Assembly (NCBI GenBank): GCA_001314805.1
Contig: LJSY01000009.1
Location: forward strand, 17,123 to 81,122
Direction of reading: 5' to 3'
Length of the DNA: 64,000 bases
DNA from: Rhodobacteraceae bacterium HLUCCO18
GTDB lineage: Bacteria; Pseudomonadota; Alphaproteobacteria; Rhodobacterales; Rhodobacteraceae
The position numbers were made by a program, and so were the translations under genes. Position 1 is the stretch's first letter; every line of letters begins with the position of its first letter. Under the pieces are notes generated by a model. That model was not told where the DNA came from and ran no database searches. It saw nothing but the letters and a program-made list of their open reading frames with translations. This document shows positions 1 to 8,056 of this stretch, piece after piece.

Positions 1-315
1 CGCGGCGACGCGGTCGGCCTTCTTCGACTTGTAGATCAGGGTGAGGTTGCGTGTGTAGACGATCAGACCCATCGACTGGCCGAGGATGAACACCACGTCC
101 TGCCGGTAGATCGCGTAGGACAACAGCATCGCGCCACCGACGATGGAGAGGTACCAGAAGGCCACGGGCACATAGGACCGCCCCGCGCGCTCCGAGGCGA
201 TCCACTGCACGATGAAACGCATGGAGAACGCCAGCTGCGCCGTCAGGCCCAGCACGACCCACCAGAACTCGACCCAGCCGTCGATGGAAAGGAAGGCGAA
301 GATGGTCTCGGTCAT
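1..315 (-). CDS. Lipid-A-disaccharide synthase N-terminal-domain (LABN) membrane protein, 3' end outside window
   Basis: The frame reads from an ATG at 315 for 105 codons to the window edge with no stop, so the C-terminus is not seen. The visible part is a small membrane protein with hydrophobic segments around residues 13-35, 48-65 and 72-85 and a basic end. Its pattern (aromatic first helix, RFIVQW, SERAGRSYVP, then LGQ) is that of the LABN domain, a small membrane module found alone beside glycosyltransferases in alphaproteobacteria. Its start overlaps the stop of the upstream GT2 gene by 4 bp (ATGA), so the two are probably translated together. A role in lipid or polyprenol-linked sugar transfer is inferred from this pairing only. 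Confidence 0.8.
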   Translation of the reverse strand, partial: MTETIFAFLSIDGWVEFWWVVLGLTAQLAFSMRFIVQWIASERAGRSYVPVAFWYLSIVGGAMLLSYAIYRQDVVFILGQSMGLIVYTRNLTLIYKSKKADRVAA

Positions 316-1142
316 GAAGGCCTTTCCGCCCCTCCGTGGGCGCTGATGCCGGAAGAAAGTATGGTCGTCTCGTCGGGGGCAAGGATGCGGCGGCGGCGGA
401 TCAGCCACGCCACACCGAACAGGTCGCTCAGGCCGACGATGGCGCGCCCGAGGTTGTTGTATTTCGACCGCCCGGCGGAGCGCGGGCGATGGGTGACGTC
501 CACATGCGCCACGTCCCAGCCGTCGCGCTGGAACAGCGCCGGCAGATAGCGGTGCATGTGATTGAAATAGGGCAGGGCGAGATAGGCCTCGCGCCGGAAC
601 GCCTTGAGACCGCAGCCGGTGTCGCGCGTGCCGTCCCGCAGGAGCCAGCCGCGGATCGCGTTCGCTGCGCGGGAAGCGACGCGCTTGGGCAGCGGATCGT
701 TGCGCTTGGCCCGCTGCCCGGCCACGAGCGCCAGACGCGGCGGGGCGTTTTCGTCCAGAAGCGGCGCCAGCAGGACCGGGATCTCCTCGGGCGGGTTCTG
801 GCCGTCGCCGTCGAGCGTGCAGATGAGCGGGGCGCGCGCGGCGCGAACGGCGTCGTGGACGGCGGCCGATTGTCCTGCGGGGCGGGCATGGGTGATGATC
901 GTCACGGGCAGGTCGGGATGGGCTGTCGCGAAGCCCTCCAGCGCCGCGCCGGTGCCGTCGCGGGAGCCGTCATTGGTCACGCAGATCTCGAAAGATCCCA
1001 GCGGCAGCGCCGCCGCGCGGCAGGCTTCCAGAAGCGCCATCGCCGTCTCGCCCTCGTCGAGCATCGGGATCACGATCGCGAAACGCGGCCGCGCCTCGTC
1101 TCGTGCTGCCCCTTTGGCCTGGTCGTTCGATCCGCGCGTCAT
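312..1142 (-). CDS. GT2 family glycosyltransferase (dolichyl-phosphate-mannose synthase type)
   Basis: A 276-residue soluble GT-A fold protein. It has the GT2 start (FAIVIPMLDEGE), the nucleotide-binding TNDGSRDGT segment, a DGDGQ metal-binding DxD motif and the RDTGCGLKAFRRE motif typical of polyprenyl-phosphate sugar synthases. It lacks the C-terminal membrane helices of ArnC-like relatives; the LABN protein that follows may supply the membrane part. The ATG at 1142 is preferred because the frame's upstream extension to 1283 is arginine-rich, unlike the family, and overlaps the regulator's end. The likely activity is transfer of a sugar from a nucleotide donor to a lipid carrier; the sugar cannot be told from sequence. 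Confidence 0.82.
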   Translation of the reverse strand: MTRGSNDQAKGAARDEARPRFAIVIPMLDEGETAMALLEACRAAALPLGSFEICVTNDGSRDGTGAALEGFATAHPDLPVTIITHARPAGQSAAVHDAVRAARAPLICTLDGDGQNPPEEIPVLLAPLLDENAPPRLALVAGQRAKRNDPLPKRVASRAANAIRGWLLRDGTRDTGCGLKAFRREAYLALPYFNHMHRYLPALFQRDGWDVAHVDVTHRPRSAGRSKYNNLGRAIVGLSDLFGVAWLIRRRRILAPDETTILSSGISAHGGAERPS

Positions 1143-1272
1143 GCCTGCGATAACCCGAGCGCCCCGGACTGCGCTCCGGCTGGCGATTTGGCGGGGGTGT
1201 AATCCGAATGCGCGCACGATGAAACCCCGCAGGGCGTGACGTGGCGTCCCGCGAGCGTTCCCTTGCGCGCCG

Positions 1273-2679
1273 TCAGCTGGCATAGCGCGTCGTGCCGCGC
1301 CTGCGTTCGTCGAGCGGCTCGCTCAGGACCATGGCGTTATGGGCGCGCTGGTCGCAATTGAGGCGCGGACAGATGCGGCAATTGATGCCGATGGGCGTGG
1401 CATGGGCGGGGCTGGCGGCGAAATCCTCGGCATAGCCGATCCGGTCCACATGCTCGACCGCGCAGCCCATGGCCACGGCAAGCCGCACGTCCTGCGCATG
1501 CCGCGTGACGCTGGGCCGGTCGACGGTGCGGGCGAAGACGAAGAACTGGCTGGTGTCCGGCATCTCGACGAATTGCGGCACGATGCGCCCCGGCATCCGG
1601 AACGAGGTGTGAACGTCGAGACGCGGGCAGGCGCCGCCATATTCGGCGAGGTGGAAGTCGGTGGCGTTGAACCGCTTGGTGACGTTGCCGGCCTTGTCGA
1701 TCCTGAGGAAGAAGAACGGCACCCCCTGCGCGCCCGAGCGTTGCAGCGTCGTCGCCCGGTGGCAGGCCTGTTCGAAGCTGACGCCGAAGCGGGTGGCGAG
1801 ATGGTCGAAATCGTATTTCGACGCCAGCGCCTCGGCGAGATACGGCCCATAGGGCATCAGAACGGCGGCGGCGAAGTAATTCGCCAGTTCCACCCGGCAG
1901 CGTGCGAGGCCATGGGCGTCAGAGATGTTCGAGGCCGCAAGGATCTCGTCGAAAAGCGCCCGGTTCTCGATCAGGCCCGCCACATGCACAAGCTGGAAGA
2001 CGCGGTTGGGGTGGTCGAGCGCCTCCGACAGCAGGACCTCGCGGCTTGGCTCGTCGTATTGTCGCAGCGTGTCGGGCATGTCCTCGACCCGGACGAGCCG
2101 CACGCGCAGGCCCAGCCGGTCGCGGAGGGCGGCCTTGACCTCTGCATAGACATCGTCCGGCGCCACATGGCGGCCGCCCCAGAAAGCCTCTGCCGCCCGT
2201 TCGAGACTGTCGAAATGGTTGTTGTTGCGCCGGAAAAAGTTGTGCACCGCCGCCTCGGGCGAGGTCATCACCAGCGGCCCGGTCTCGTCGCCGCCGGCGG
2301 CCATGGTCATCAGCTGGTCGGTCGCCGCCAGATAGGCGCGGTGCAGCTTGAGCATCGCCGAGACGAGGTCGGGGCTGTGGATCTGGGCCGCGCGCAACTG
2401 CGGCAGGTCAGGGCGGTTGCCGTCGAAAAGCGTGTCCTGAAGCGCCGCGCGCAGATCGGCGAGGACCGAGGTGTCGTCATCCTCCGCGATCTCGCGCCAG
2501 TCGACGCCATAGACCTCGAAGAGCTTCAGCATCACCGGCACCGAGACGCTGCGCTCGTTCTTTTCCAGCAGGTTCACGTAGGACGTGGAGACACCCAGGC
2601 TCCGCCCCATCTGCGCCTGCGTCTGCCCCTGTTCCAGCCGCAGGCGGCGCAGGCGGGGCCCGATGAAGGTTTTCAGCAT
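1273..2679 (-). CDS. ScfR/RamB-family short-chain fatty acyl-CoA responsive transcriptional regulator
   Basis: A 468-residue regulator. Residues about 5-60 form an XRE-type helix-turn-helix (LRRLRLEQGQTQAQMG). A central IrrE/M78-like domain follows, without an intact HExxH metal motif. The DUF2083-type C-terminus carries a cysteine cluster (NCRICPRLNC) close to the end. This architecture is that of ScfR proteins such as RamB of actinobacteria and PccR of Rhodobacter, which sense short-chain acyl-CoAs and control acetate or propionate assimilation. It is divergent from the glyoxylate/CoA-ester operon starting at 2824, which makes that operon its likely target. The ATG at 2679 is chosen; a GTG in frame at 2703 is the alternative. 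Confidence 0.85.
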   Translation of the reverse strand: MLKTFIGPRLRRLRLEQGQTQAQMGRSLGVSTSYVNLLEKNERSVSVPVMLKLFEVYGVDWREIAEDDDTSVLADLRAALQDTLFDGNRPDLPQLRAAQIHSPDLVSAMLKLHRAYLAATDQLMTMAAGGDETGPLVMTSPEAAVHNFFRRNNNHFDSLERAAEAFWGGRHVAPDDVYAEVKAALRDRLGLRVRLVRVEDMPDTLRQYDEPSREVLLSEALDHPNRVFQLVHVAGLIENRALFDEILAASNISDAHGLARCRVELANYFAAAVLMPYGPYLAEALASKYDFDHLATRFGVSFEQACHRATTLQRSGAQGVPFFFLRIDKAGNVTKRFNATDFHLAEYGGACPRLDVHTSFRMPGRIVPQFVEMPDTSQFFVFARTVDRPSVTRHAQDVRLAVAMGCAVEHVDRIGYAEDFAASPAHATPIGINCRICPRLNCDQRAHNAMVLSEPLDERRRGTTRYAS

Positions 2680-2706
2680 GCCGTTGTATCCAGATAATTT
2701 CACAAC

Positions 2707-2744
2707 TTTACAGATTCTATAACATGTAAATTCTCGCGTTTACA
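2707..2744. promoter_or_regulatory. Candidate ScfR operator: three TTTACA/TGTAAA half-sites
   Basis: This AT-rich stretch lies in the 144-bp gap between the divergent ScfR gene and the aminotransferase. It holds TTTACA at 2707-2712, its inverse TGTAAA at 2725-2730 and TTTACA again at 2739-2744. The last two form an inverted repeat with an 8-bp spacer. Sites known for PccR-type regulators are pairs of short AT-rich palindromes, so this arrangement is a reasonable operator candidate. The half-site differs from the TTTGCAAA type. Confidence 0.45.
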
Positions 2745-2823
2745 GCAGGACCCGGAAAGTTTTCCTCAAACGGTCGCGATCAGGCATGGTCCACCCAAGC
2801 CCAGGCGAGGAGGAGCCTTTCAC

Positions 2824-4026
2824 ATGAAAACCGGTCACACCCATCTGTTCATTCCCGGTCCGACCAATGTCCCCGACGAGGTCCGCCGCGCGATGAATGT
2901 CGGGCAGGAGGACATGCGCGCGCCGGATTTCGGCGAGCTGACGCTGGGTCTTTTCTCGGACCTCAAGCGCGTCATGCGCACCACGACGGGCGAGGTCTTC
3001 ATCTTCCCCGGCTCCGGCACGGCGGCGTGGGAGGCGGCGATCACCAACACGCTGAACCCCGGCGACAAGGTCCTGATGGCCCGCTTCGGCCAGTTCTCGA
3101 CGCTGTGGGTGGAGATGGCCGAACGCTTCGGCCTCGACGTGGAGGTGATCGACGTGGCCTGGGGCGCGGGCGTGCCGGTGGCCGAATTCGAGCGGCGTCT
3201 CGGGGCCGACACGAAGGACGAGATCAAGGCCGTCTTCGTCACCCACAACGAGACCGCGACCGGCGTCACCTCCGACGTCGCCGCCGTGCGCCGGGCGCTC
3301 GATTCGTGCTTCCACGACGCGCTTCTCTTCGTCGATGGCGTGTCCTCCATCGCGTCTATCGATTTCCGGATGGATGACTGGGGCGTCGACCTTGCCGTCA
3401 CCGGCAGCCAGAAGGGCCTGATGTGCCCCGCGGGCCTTGGCATCCTCGCCGTCAGCCAGAAGGCGATGGAAGTTTCCCGCCATTCCACCATGCGCCGCGC
3501 CTATTTCGAATTCATGGACATGGTGAAGCTGAACGCCGACGGCTACTTCCCCTACACGCCGCCCACGCCGCTTCTGCGGGGTCTGCGCGCCGCGCTCGAC
3601 CGGCTGTTCCGCGAGGGGCTGGACGAAGTGATCGCCCGCCATGCCCGGATTGCCGAAGGCGTGCGCCGCGGCGTGCATGCCTGGGGTCTCGACCTCGTGG
3701 CCGAGCATCCGAGCTTCTACTCCGACACGGTGTCGGCCATCCGCACGCCCGAGGACGTGGATGCCCGCGACGTGCTGCGCATCGCTTATGACGAGATGAA
3801 CACGAGCTTCGGCTCGGGCCTCGCGCGGCTGTCGGGCAAGGTGTTCCGCATCGGGCATCTGGGCGACTTCAACGAGGGCATGGCGCTGACGGCGCTGTCG
3901 ATCGTGGAGATGTCGCTGGTGCGCGCCGGCGCACGGATCCAGCTGGGGGCCGGCGTTGCCGCTGCTCAGCGACATTTCACGGGCGTGGCCACGGCCAATC
4001 CCGTCCTGCGGGTCGCGGCGGAATAA
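2824..4026 (+). CDS. sgaA: Serine-glyoxylate aminotransferase
   Basis: A 400-residue class V PLP-dependent aminotransferase. The cofactor lysine is K197 in TGSQKG; other family marks are PGPTNVPDEV at the start, THNETATGV, VDGVSSI and GYFPYTPP. It would transfer the amino group of serine to glyoxylate, giving hydroxypyruvate and glycine, the entry step of the serine cycle. A strong GAGGAGGAG ribosome site precedes the ATG. The closest alternative is aspartate-glyoxylate aminotransferase BhcA of the beta-hydroxyaspartate cycle. The following malyl-CoA lyase and malate-CoA ligase genes, and the absence of bhcB, bhcC and bhcD, favour the serine-cycle assignment. It is first in a six-gene operon facing the ScfR regulator. 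Confidence 0.85.
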   Translation: MKTGHTHLFIPGPTNVPDEVRRAMNVGQEDMRAPDFGELTLGLFSDLKRVMRTTTGEVFIFPGSGTAAWEAAITNTLNPGDKVLMARFGQFSTLWVEMAERFGLDVEVIDVAWGAGVPVAEFERRLGADTKDEIKAVFVTHNETATGVTSDVAAVRRALDSCFHDALLFVDGVSSIASIDFRMDDWGVDLAVTGSQKGLMCPAGLGILAVSQKAMEVSRHSTMRRAYFEFMDMVKLNADGYFPYTPPTPLLRGLRAALDRLFREGLDEVIARHARIAEGVRRGVHAWGLDLVAEHPSFYSDTVSAIRTPEDVDARDVLRIAYDEMNTSFGSGLARLSGKVFRIGHLGDFNEGMALTALSIVEMSLVRAGARIQLGAGVAAAQRHFTGVATANPVLRVAAE

Positions 4027-4063
4027 GTCGCCCCGCAACCGACTGAAGAAAAGGAATAAACCC

Positions 4064-5020
4064 GTGTCCCACACGCTCCATCCGCTTCGGCGGCAAAGGC
4101 TTCATCGTTCCGAACTGGCGGTCCCCGCCTCGAACCCGACCATGGTCGACAAGGCCGCAGACAGCGCCGCCGACGTGGTGTTCCTCGACCTCGAGGACGC
4201 CGTCGCTCCGCCCGAGAAGGAGCAGGCGCGCAAGAACGCGATCCAGGCGCTGAACGACATCGACTGGGCCGGGAAGGGCAAGACGGTCAGCGTCAGGATC
4301 AACGGGCTCGACACCCATTACATGTATCGCGACGTGGTCGATATCATGGAGCAGGCGGGCGACAGGGTGCACACGCTGCTGGTGCCCAAGGTCGGCGTGC
4401 CGGCGGATCTCTACATGGTCGAGGCGATGGTCAACCAGATCGAGCAGGGCACCGGCGTCGAGACGCGCGTGGGGCTCGAGGCGCTGATCGAGACGGCGCT
4501 CGGCATGGCGAACGTGGAGGCCATCGCGCAATTCGGTGGCCGGCTGGAGTGTCTGCATTTCGGTGTGGCCGATTACGCCGCCTCCATGCGGGCGCGCACG
4601 GTGAATATCGGTGGGCTGAACCCCGACTATCCGGGCGACCAGTGGCATGCCTCGATCACGCGGATGGTCATCGCCTGCCGCGCCTATGGCCTCCGCGCCG
4701 TGGACGGACCCTTCGGCGATTTCTCCGACCCCGACGGCTACAAGGACGCCGCGCGTCGCGCCGCCGCGCTGGGCTGCGAGGGCAAATGGGCCATCCACCC
4801 CAGCCAGATTGCGCTCGCCAACGAGGTCTTCAGCCCGCCCGAGGCGGAGGTGAGCCGGGCGGAACGCATCATCGAGGAACTGAAGAAGGCCGAGGCCGAG
4901 GGCAAGGGCGCCGCCAGCCTCGACGGCAAGATGATCGACGCGGCCTCCGAGAAGATGGCCCGCAACGTGATCGACATGGCCAAGGCGATCGCCGCCAAAA
5001 GTGAGGGCGCCTCGGCGTGA
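4064..5020 (+). CDS. mcl: L-malyl-CoA / beta-methylmalyl-CoA lyase
   Basis: A 318-residue CitE-like lyase with the LHRSELAVPASNP start, FLDLEDAVAP, SVRINGLDTHYMYRD, a VPKVGVP strand, IETALGMANVEAIA and DGPFGDFSDPDGY. These resemble the serine-cycle malyl-CoA lyase of Methylobacterium more than Mcl1 of Rhodobacter. It cleaves malyl-CoA to acetyl-CoA and glyoxylate and, in this family, can also condense propionyl-CoA with glyoxylate or cleave citramalyl-CoA. The start is a GTG at 4064 with an AAAGGA ribosome site about 9 nt upstream; a longer in-frame extension to 3956 lies inside the aminotransferase gene and is rejected. The substrate range matters for how the hydratase and isomerase downstream are used. 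Confidence 0.88.
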   Translation: MSHTLHPLRRQRLHRSELAVPASNPTMVDKAADSAADVVFLDLEDAVAPPEKEQARKNAIQALNDIDWAGKGKTVSVRINGLDTHYMYRDVVDIMEQAGDRVHTLLVPKVGVPADLYMVEAMVNQIEQGTGVETRVGLEALIETALGMANVEAIAQFGGRLECLHFGVADYAASMRARTVNIGGLNPDYPGDQWHASITRMVIACRAYGLRAVDGPFGDFSDPDGYKDAARRAAALGCEGKWAIHPSQIALANEVFSPPEAEVSRAERIIEELKKAEAEGKGAASLDGKMIDAASEKMARNVIDMAKAIAAKSEGASA

Positions 5021-5031
5021 GCTTTGCGTAA

Positions 5032-5068
5032 GGCGGGACTTGTCCCGCCGCCCCCGGGGCTCGCCCCG
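5032..5068. repeat. Two adjacent hairpins between mcl and mtkA
   Basis: GGCGGGAC and GTCCCGCC pair across a two-base loop (5032-5049). A second stem CGGGG/CCCCG with a four-base loop follows at 5055-5068. No T-tract follows, so it looks more like an RNA-processing or stability element, or a partial attenuator, than a terminator. It could uncouple the level of the lyase from that of the ligase. Confidence 0.6.
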
Positions 5069-5094
5069 CCCATGATCGGCAAGGAGGAGACGAC

Positions 5095-6270
5095 ATGGAC
5101 ATCCACGAACATCAGGCCAAGGACATCCTTGCCCAATTCGGCGTTCCGGTGCCGAAAGGCGGCCTCGCCTTTTCCCCGGAACAGGCGGCCCACCGCGCGC
5201 GGGAGATTGGCCTGCCCTGTGTGGTCAAGGCGCAGATCCATTCCGGCGGACGCGGCGAGGCGGGCGGTGTGAAGCTCTGCAAGACCGAAGCGGAGGTCCG
5301 CGATTACGCCGCCGACCTGCTCGGCAGGACGCTGGTCACCAAGCAGACGGGCGCGTCGGGCAAGACCGTCCACCGCCTCTGGGTCGAGGACGCCACCGAT
5401 ATCGCGCAGGAGATCTACCTGGGCTTCGTGCTCGACCGGAAGTCCGAACGCATCATGATCGTCGCCTCCGGCCATGGCGGGATGGAGATCGAGGATCTCG
5501 CCCACGAGGACCCCGACAGCCTCGTGCGCATGGTCATCGACCCGGCCACGGGGCTGGTGGAGTTCCAGGCGCGAGAGCTTGCCTTCCGCCTCGGGCTGAA
5601 AGGCAAGCAGATCGGCCAGATGGTGACGACGCTGCGCGCCTGCTACCGCGCCTATCGCGATCTGGATGCCATGATGGTGGAGATCAATCCGCTGGCCATC
5701 ACCGGGGAGGGCGACCTCGTGGCGCTCGACGCCAAGATGTCCTTCGACACCAACGCGCTGTTCCGCCGACCGCAGGTCGCCGCGCTGCGCGACCCCGCGC
5801 AGGAGGACGCCCGCGAGGCGATGGCCGCTGATCATGGTCTCGCCTATGTCGGCCTCGACGGCGATATCGGCTGCATCATCAACGGTGCCGGTCTCGCCAT
5901 GGCCACGATGGACATGATCAAGCTTGCGGGGGGTGAACCCGCGAACTTCCTCGACATCGGCGGCGGCGCTTCGCCCGACCGTGTGGTGACGGCGTTCCGC
6001 ACCGTGCTGACCGACCCCAATGTCAGCGTGATCCTCGTCAACATCTTCGCGGGCATCAACCGCTGCGACTGGATCGCGAAGGGCGTGGTGCAGGCCTACA
6101 AGGAGGTCGGCCTCACGATCCCCGTGGTCGTCCGCCTGTCGGGCACCAACGTGACCGAGGGGCGCGCGATCCTCGATCAGGCCGACGTTCCGATCATCAC
6201 CGCAGGCACGCTCGCCGAAGCGGCGGAGGCCGCCGTCGCGGCCCGTCCGCAACCTGTCGCTGCCGAATAG
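5095..6270 (+). CDS. mtkA: Malate-CoA ligase (malate thiokinase) beta subunit
   Basis: A 391-residue protein homologous to the succinyl-CoA synthetase beta subunit: [12 protein letters not shown] start, ATP-grasp domain to about residue 230 ([28 protein letters not shown]), then the CoA-ligase domain ([26 protein letters not shown]). With the alpha subunit it makes malyl-CoA from malate, ATP and CoA, the step before malyl-CoA lyase in the serine cycle. A GGAGGAGA ribosome site precedes the ATG. It could be an ordinary succinyl-CoA synthetase by sequence class, but the neighbouring mcl and aminotransferase, and the absence of TCA-cycle genes here, support malate as substrate. Confidence 0.87.
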   Translation: MDIHEHQAKDILAQFGVPVPKGGLAFSPEQAAHRAREIGLPCVVKAQIHSGGRGEAGGVKLCKTEAEVRDYAADLLGRTLVTKQTGASGKTVHRLWVEDATDIAQEIYLGFVLDRKSERIMIVASGHGGMEIEDLAHEDPDSLVRMVIDPATGLVEFQARELAFRLGLKGKQIGQMVTTLRACYRAYRDLDAMMVEINPLAITGEGDLVALDAKMSFDTNALFRRPQVAALRDPAQEDAREAMAADHGLAYVGLDGDIGCIINGAGLAMATMDMIKLAGGEPANFLDIGGGASPDRVVTAFRTVLTDPNVSVILVNIFAGINRCDWIAKGVVQAYKEVGLTIPVVVRLSGTNVTEGRAILDQADVPIITAGTLAEAAEAAVAARPQPVAAE

Positions 6271-6284
6271 GGGAGGAGAGACCC

Positions 6285-7181
6285 ATGGCCATTCTGATCA
6301 CCGAAGAGACCCGCGTCGTCGTGCAGGGCATGACCGGCCGCATCGGCCAGTTCCACACACAGGAAATGATCGAGGCGGGCACGAAGGTGGTGGCGGGCGT
6401 GACCCCGGGGAAGGGCGGCACCAGCGTGCTGAACCGGCCCCAGTTCGACACCATGCGCGAGGCGGTGGAGGCGACCGGCGCCGATGCCTCGCTTCTGTTC
6501 GTGCCCCCGCCCATGGCCGCCGACGCGATGATGGAGGCCGCCGAGGCGGGCATCAGGACCGCCGTCTGCGTGACCGACGGTCTGCCCGCGCAGGACATGA
6601 TGAAGGTCAAACGCTTTCTCCGCCGCTACCCGCGCGAGAAGAAGATGCGCCTGATCGGACCGAACTGCGCGGGCATCATCTCGCCCGGCAAGGGCTTCAT
6701 GGGCATCATGCCGCCGCATATCTACACCCCCGGACGCGTGGGTATCGTCGGCCGGTCCGGCACATTGGGCTACGAGGCGGCAAGCCAGATGTCGGCGCTG
6801 GGGATCGGCGTCTCCTCCTCCATCGGCATCGGCGGCGACCCGATCAACGGCTCGTCCTTCCGCGATATCCTCAAGCTGTTCGAAAACGACCCCGAGACCG
6901 ATGCCGTCATCATGATCGGTGAGATCGGCGGCCCGCAGGAGGCCGAGGCCGCGGCCTATGTGCGCGATCACATGAGCAAACCCGTCGCGGCCTATGTCGC
7001 GGGGCTTTCGGCGCCGAAGGGCCGCAAGATGGGCCATGCGGGCGCGATCATCTCGGCCTTCGGCGAAAGTGCGCAGGAAAAGGTCGAGATCCTGCAGGAG
7101 GCCGGGATCACCGTCGCGCCGAACCCGTCGCTGATGGGCGAGACGGTGGCGCGCATCCTCGACATGAAGGAAGCGGCATGA
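6285..7181 (+). CDS. mtkB: Malate-CoA ligase (malate thiokinase) alpha subunit
   Basis: A 298-residue alpha subunit with the CoA-binding fold (VVVQGMTGRIGQFHTQEMI), LIGPNCAGIISPG and the phosphohistidine H251 in KMGHAGAII. The histidine carries phosphate during transfer from ATP to malate. It follows mtkA by 14 bp with a GGGGAGGAGA ribosome site and overlaps the next gene by 4 bp, so the ligase, hydratase and isomerase are made as one translational block. Sequence alone does not exclude succinate as substrate; operon context does most of the work. Confidence 0.88.
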   Translation: MAILITEETRVVVQGMTGRIGQFHTQEMIEAGTKVVAGVTPGKGGTSVLNRPQFDTMREAVEATGADASLLFVPPPMAADAMMEAAEAGIRTAVCVTDGLPAQDMMKVKRFLRRYPREKKMRLIGPNCAGIISPGKGFMGIMPPHIYTPGRVGIVGRSGTLGYEAASQMSALGIGVSSSIGIGGDPINGSSFRDILKLFENDPETDAVIMIGEIGGPQEAEAAAYVRDHMSKPVAAYVAGLSAPKGRKMGHAGAIISAFGESAQEKVEILQEAGITVAPNPSLMGETVARILDMKEAA

Positions 7182-8056
7182 GCCGGGCGGAGACATTCCC
7201 GATGATCGACATGAAGCGGGCCGAGGACTGGGTCGGCCGGACCGAAGTGGCATGGGGCAAGCTCACGCCGCAACTGGCGGGCATGCTCAAGGCCGCCGTC
7301 GGGCACCGGAAGTTCATCGACCGAGACACGCGCAACTCCGCGCTTCTGCCGCGGCTCTGGCACTGGGCGGCCTTCCCGGAATTCGTGCCGCTGTCGGAAC
7401 TGGGCGAGGACGGGCATCCAAAGCTCGGGCGCTTCCTGCCGCCGCTGGCCTTCAAGCGGCGCATGTGGGCGGCCGGACGGCTGAACTTCCACGGCAGCCT
7501 CAGGATCGGCGAACGGCTGCGCCGCAAGTCCGAGATCAGGGCGGTCACGCCGAAATCGGGCGGCACGGGTGAGATGGTCTTCGTCACCGTCGCCCACGAG
7601 ATCGAGGGCGAGAACGGCGCCTTCATCGAGGAGGAGCAGGACATCGTCTACCTGCACATCCCCGAAGAATATGCGCCTCCGAAACGTGTGCCCGAGATCG
7701 AGGCCCCGGATTTCGACGAGCCCGTGCCCGTGAACGAGGCGCGGCTTTTCCGTTTTTCGGCAGCCACGTACAACGCGCACCGCATCCATTACGACCTGCC
7801 TTACGCGCGCGAGGTGGAGAAATATCCCGCCCTCGTGACGCACGGGCCGATGCAGGCGATGCTGCTCATCGACGCGGCCACGCGGCACGCGGGCGAGGCA
7901 CCCAAGCGGTTCAGGTTCCGCGGCGTGCACCCGATGTTTCACGATCATGACCTGAGGGTACAGGGCAAGCGGGAGCCCGGGGGGCGGGTGATGAAGCTCG
8001 GGACCGCGGCGCCTGACGGGTATCTTGGAATGACAGCGGAAGCGGGGTGGGACTGA
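7178..8056 (+). CDS. meh: Mesaconyl-C4-CoA hydratase-like double hot-dog hydratase
   Basis: A 292-residue protein with an N-terminal FAS1-type dehydratase hot-dog half and a C-terminal MaoC-like half that carries the YNAHRIHYD active-site motif (H201, H204, D206). The family includes mesaconyl-C4-CoA hydratase of Chloroflexus and itaconyl-CoA hydratases, which form citramalyl-CoA. It starts inside the mtkB stop (ATGA) and its stop overlaps the start of the isomerase gene (TGATG). That tight coupling to a mesaconyl-CoA C1-C4 isomerase favours mesaconyl-C4-CoA as substrate. The alternative, itaconyl-CoA hydration, would need a CoA-transferase for itaconate, which the next gene does not resemble as well. 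Confidence 0.75.
   Translation: MSRAETFPMIDMKRAEDWVGRTEVAWGKLTPQLAGMLKAAVGHRKFIDRDTRNSALLPRLWHWAAFPEFVPLSELGEDGHPKLGRFLPPLAFKRRMWAAGRLNFHGSLRIGERLRRKSEIRAVTPKSGGTGEMVFVTVAHEIEGENGAFIEEEQDIVYLHIPEEYAPPKRVPEIEAPDFDEPVPVNEARLFRFSAATYNAHRIHYDLPYAREVEKYPALVTHGPMQAMLLIDAATRHAGEAPKRFRFRGVHPMFHDHDLRVQGKREPGGRVMKLGTAAPDGYLGMTAEAGWD

Noticed and set aside
2824..4026. Assignment as aspartate-glyoxylate aminotransferase BhcA of the beta-hydroxyaspartate cycle
   Set aside because: Sequence is near to both, but no bhcB, bhcC or bhcD is adjacent and the next three genes are mcl and mtkAB, as in the serine cycle.
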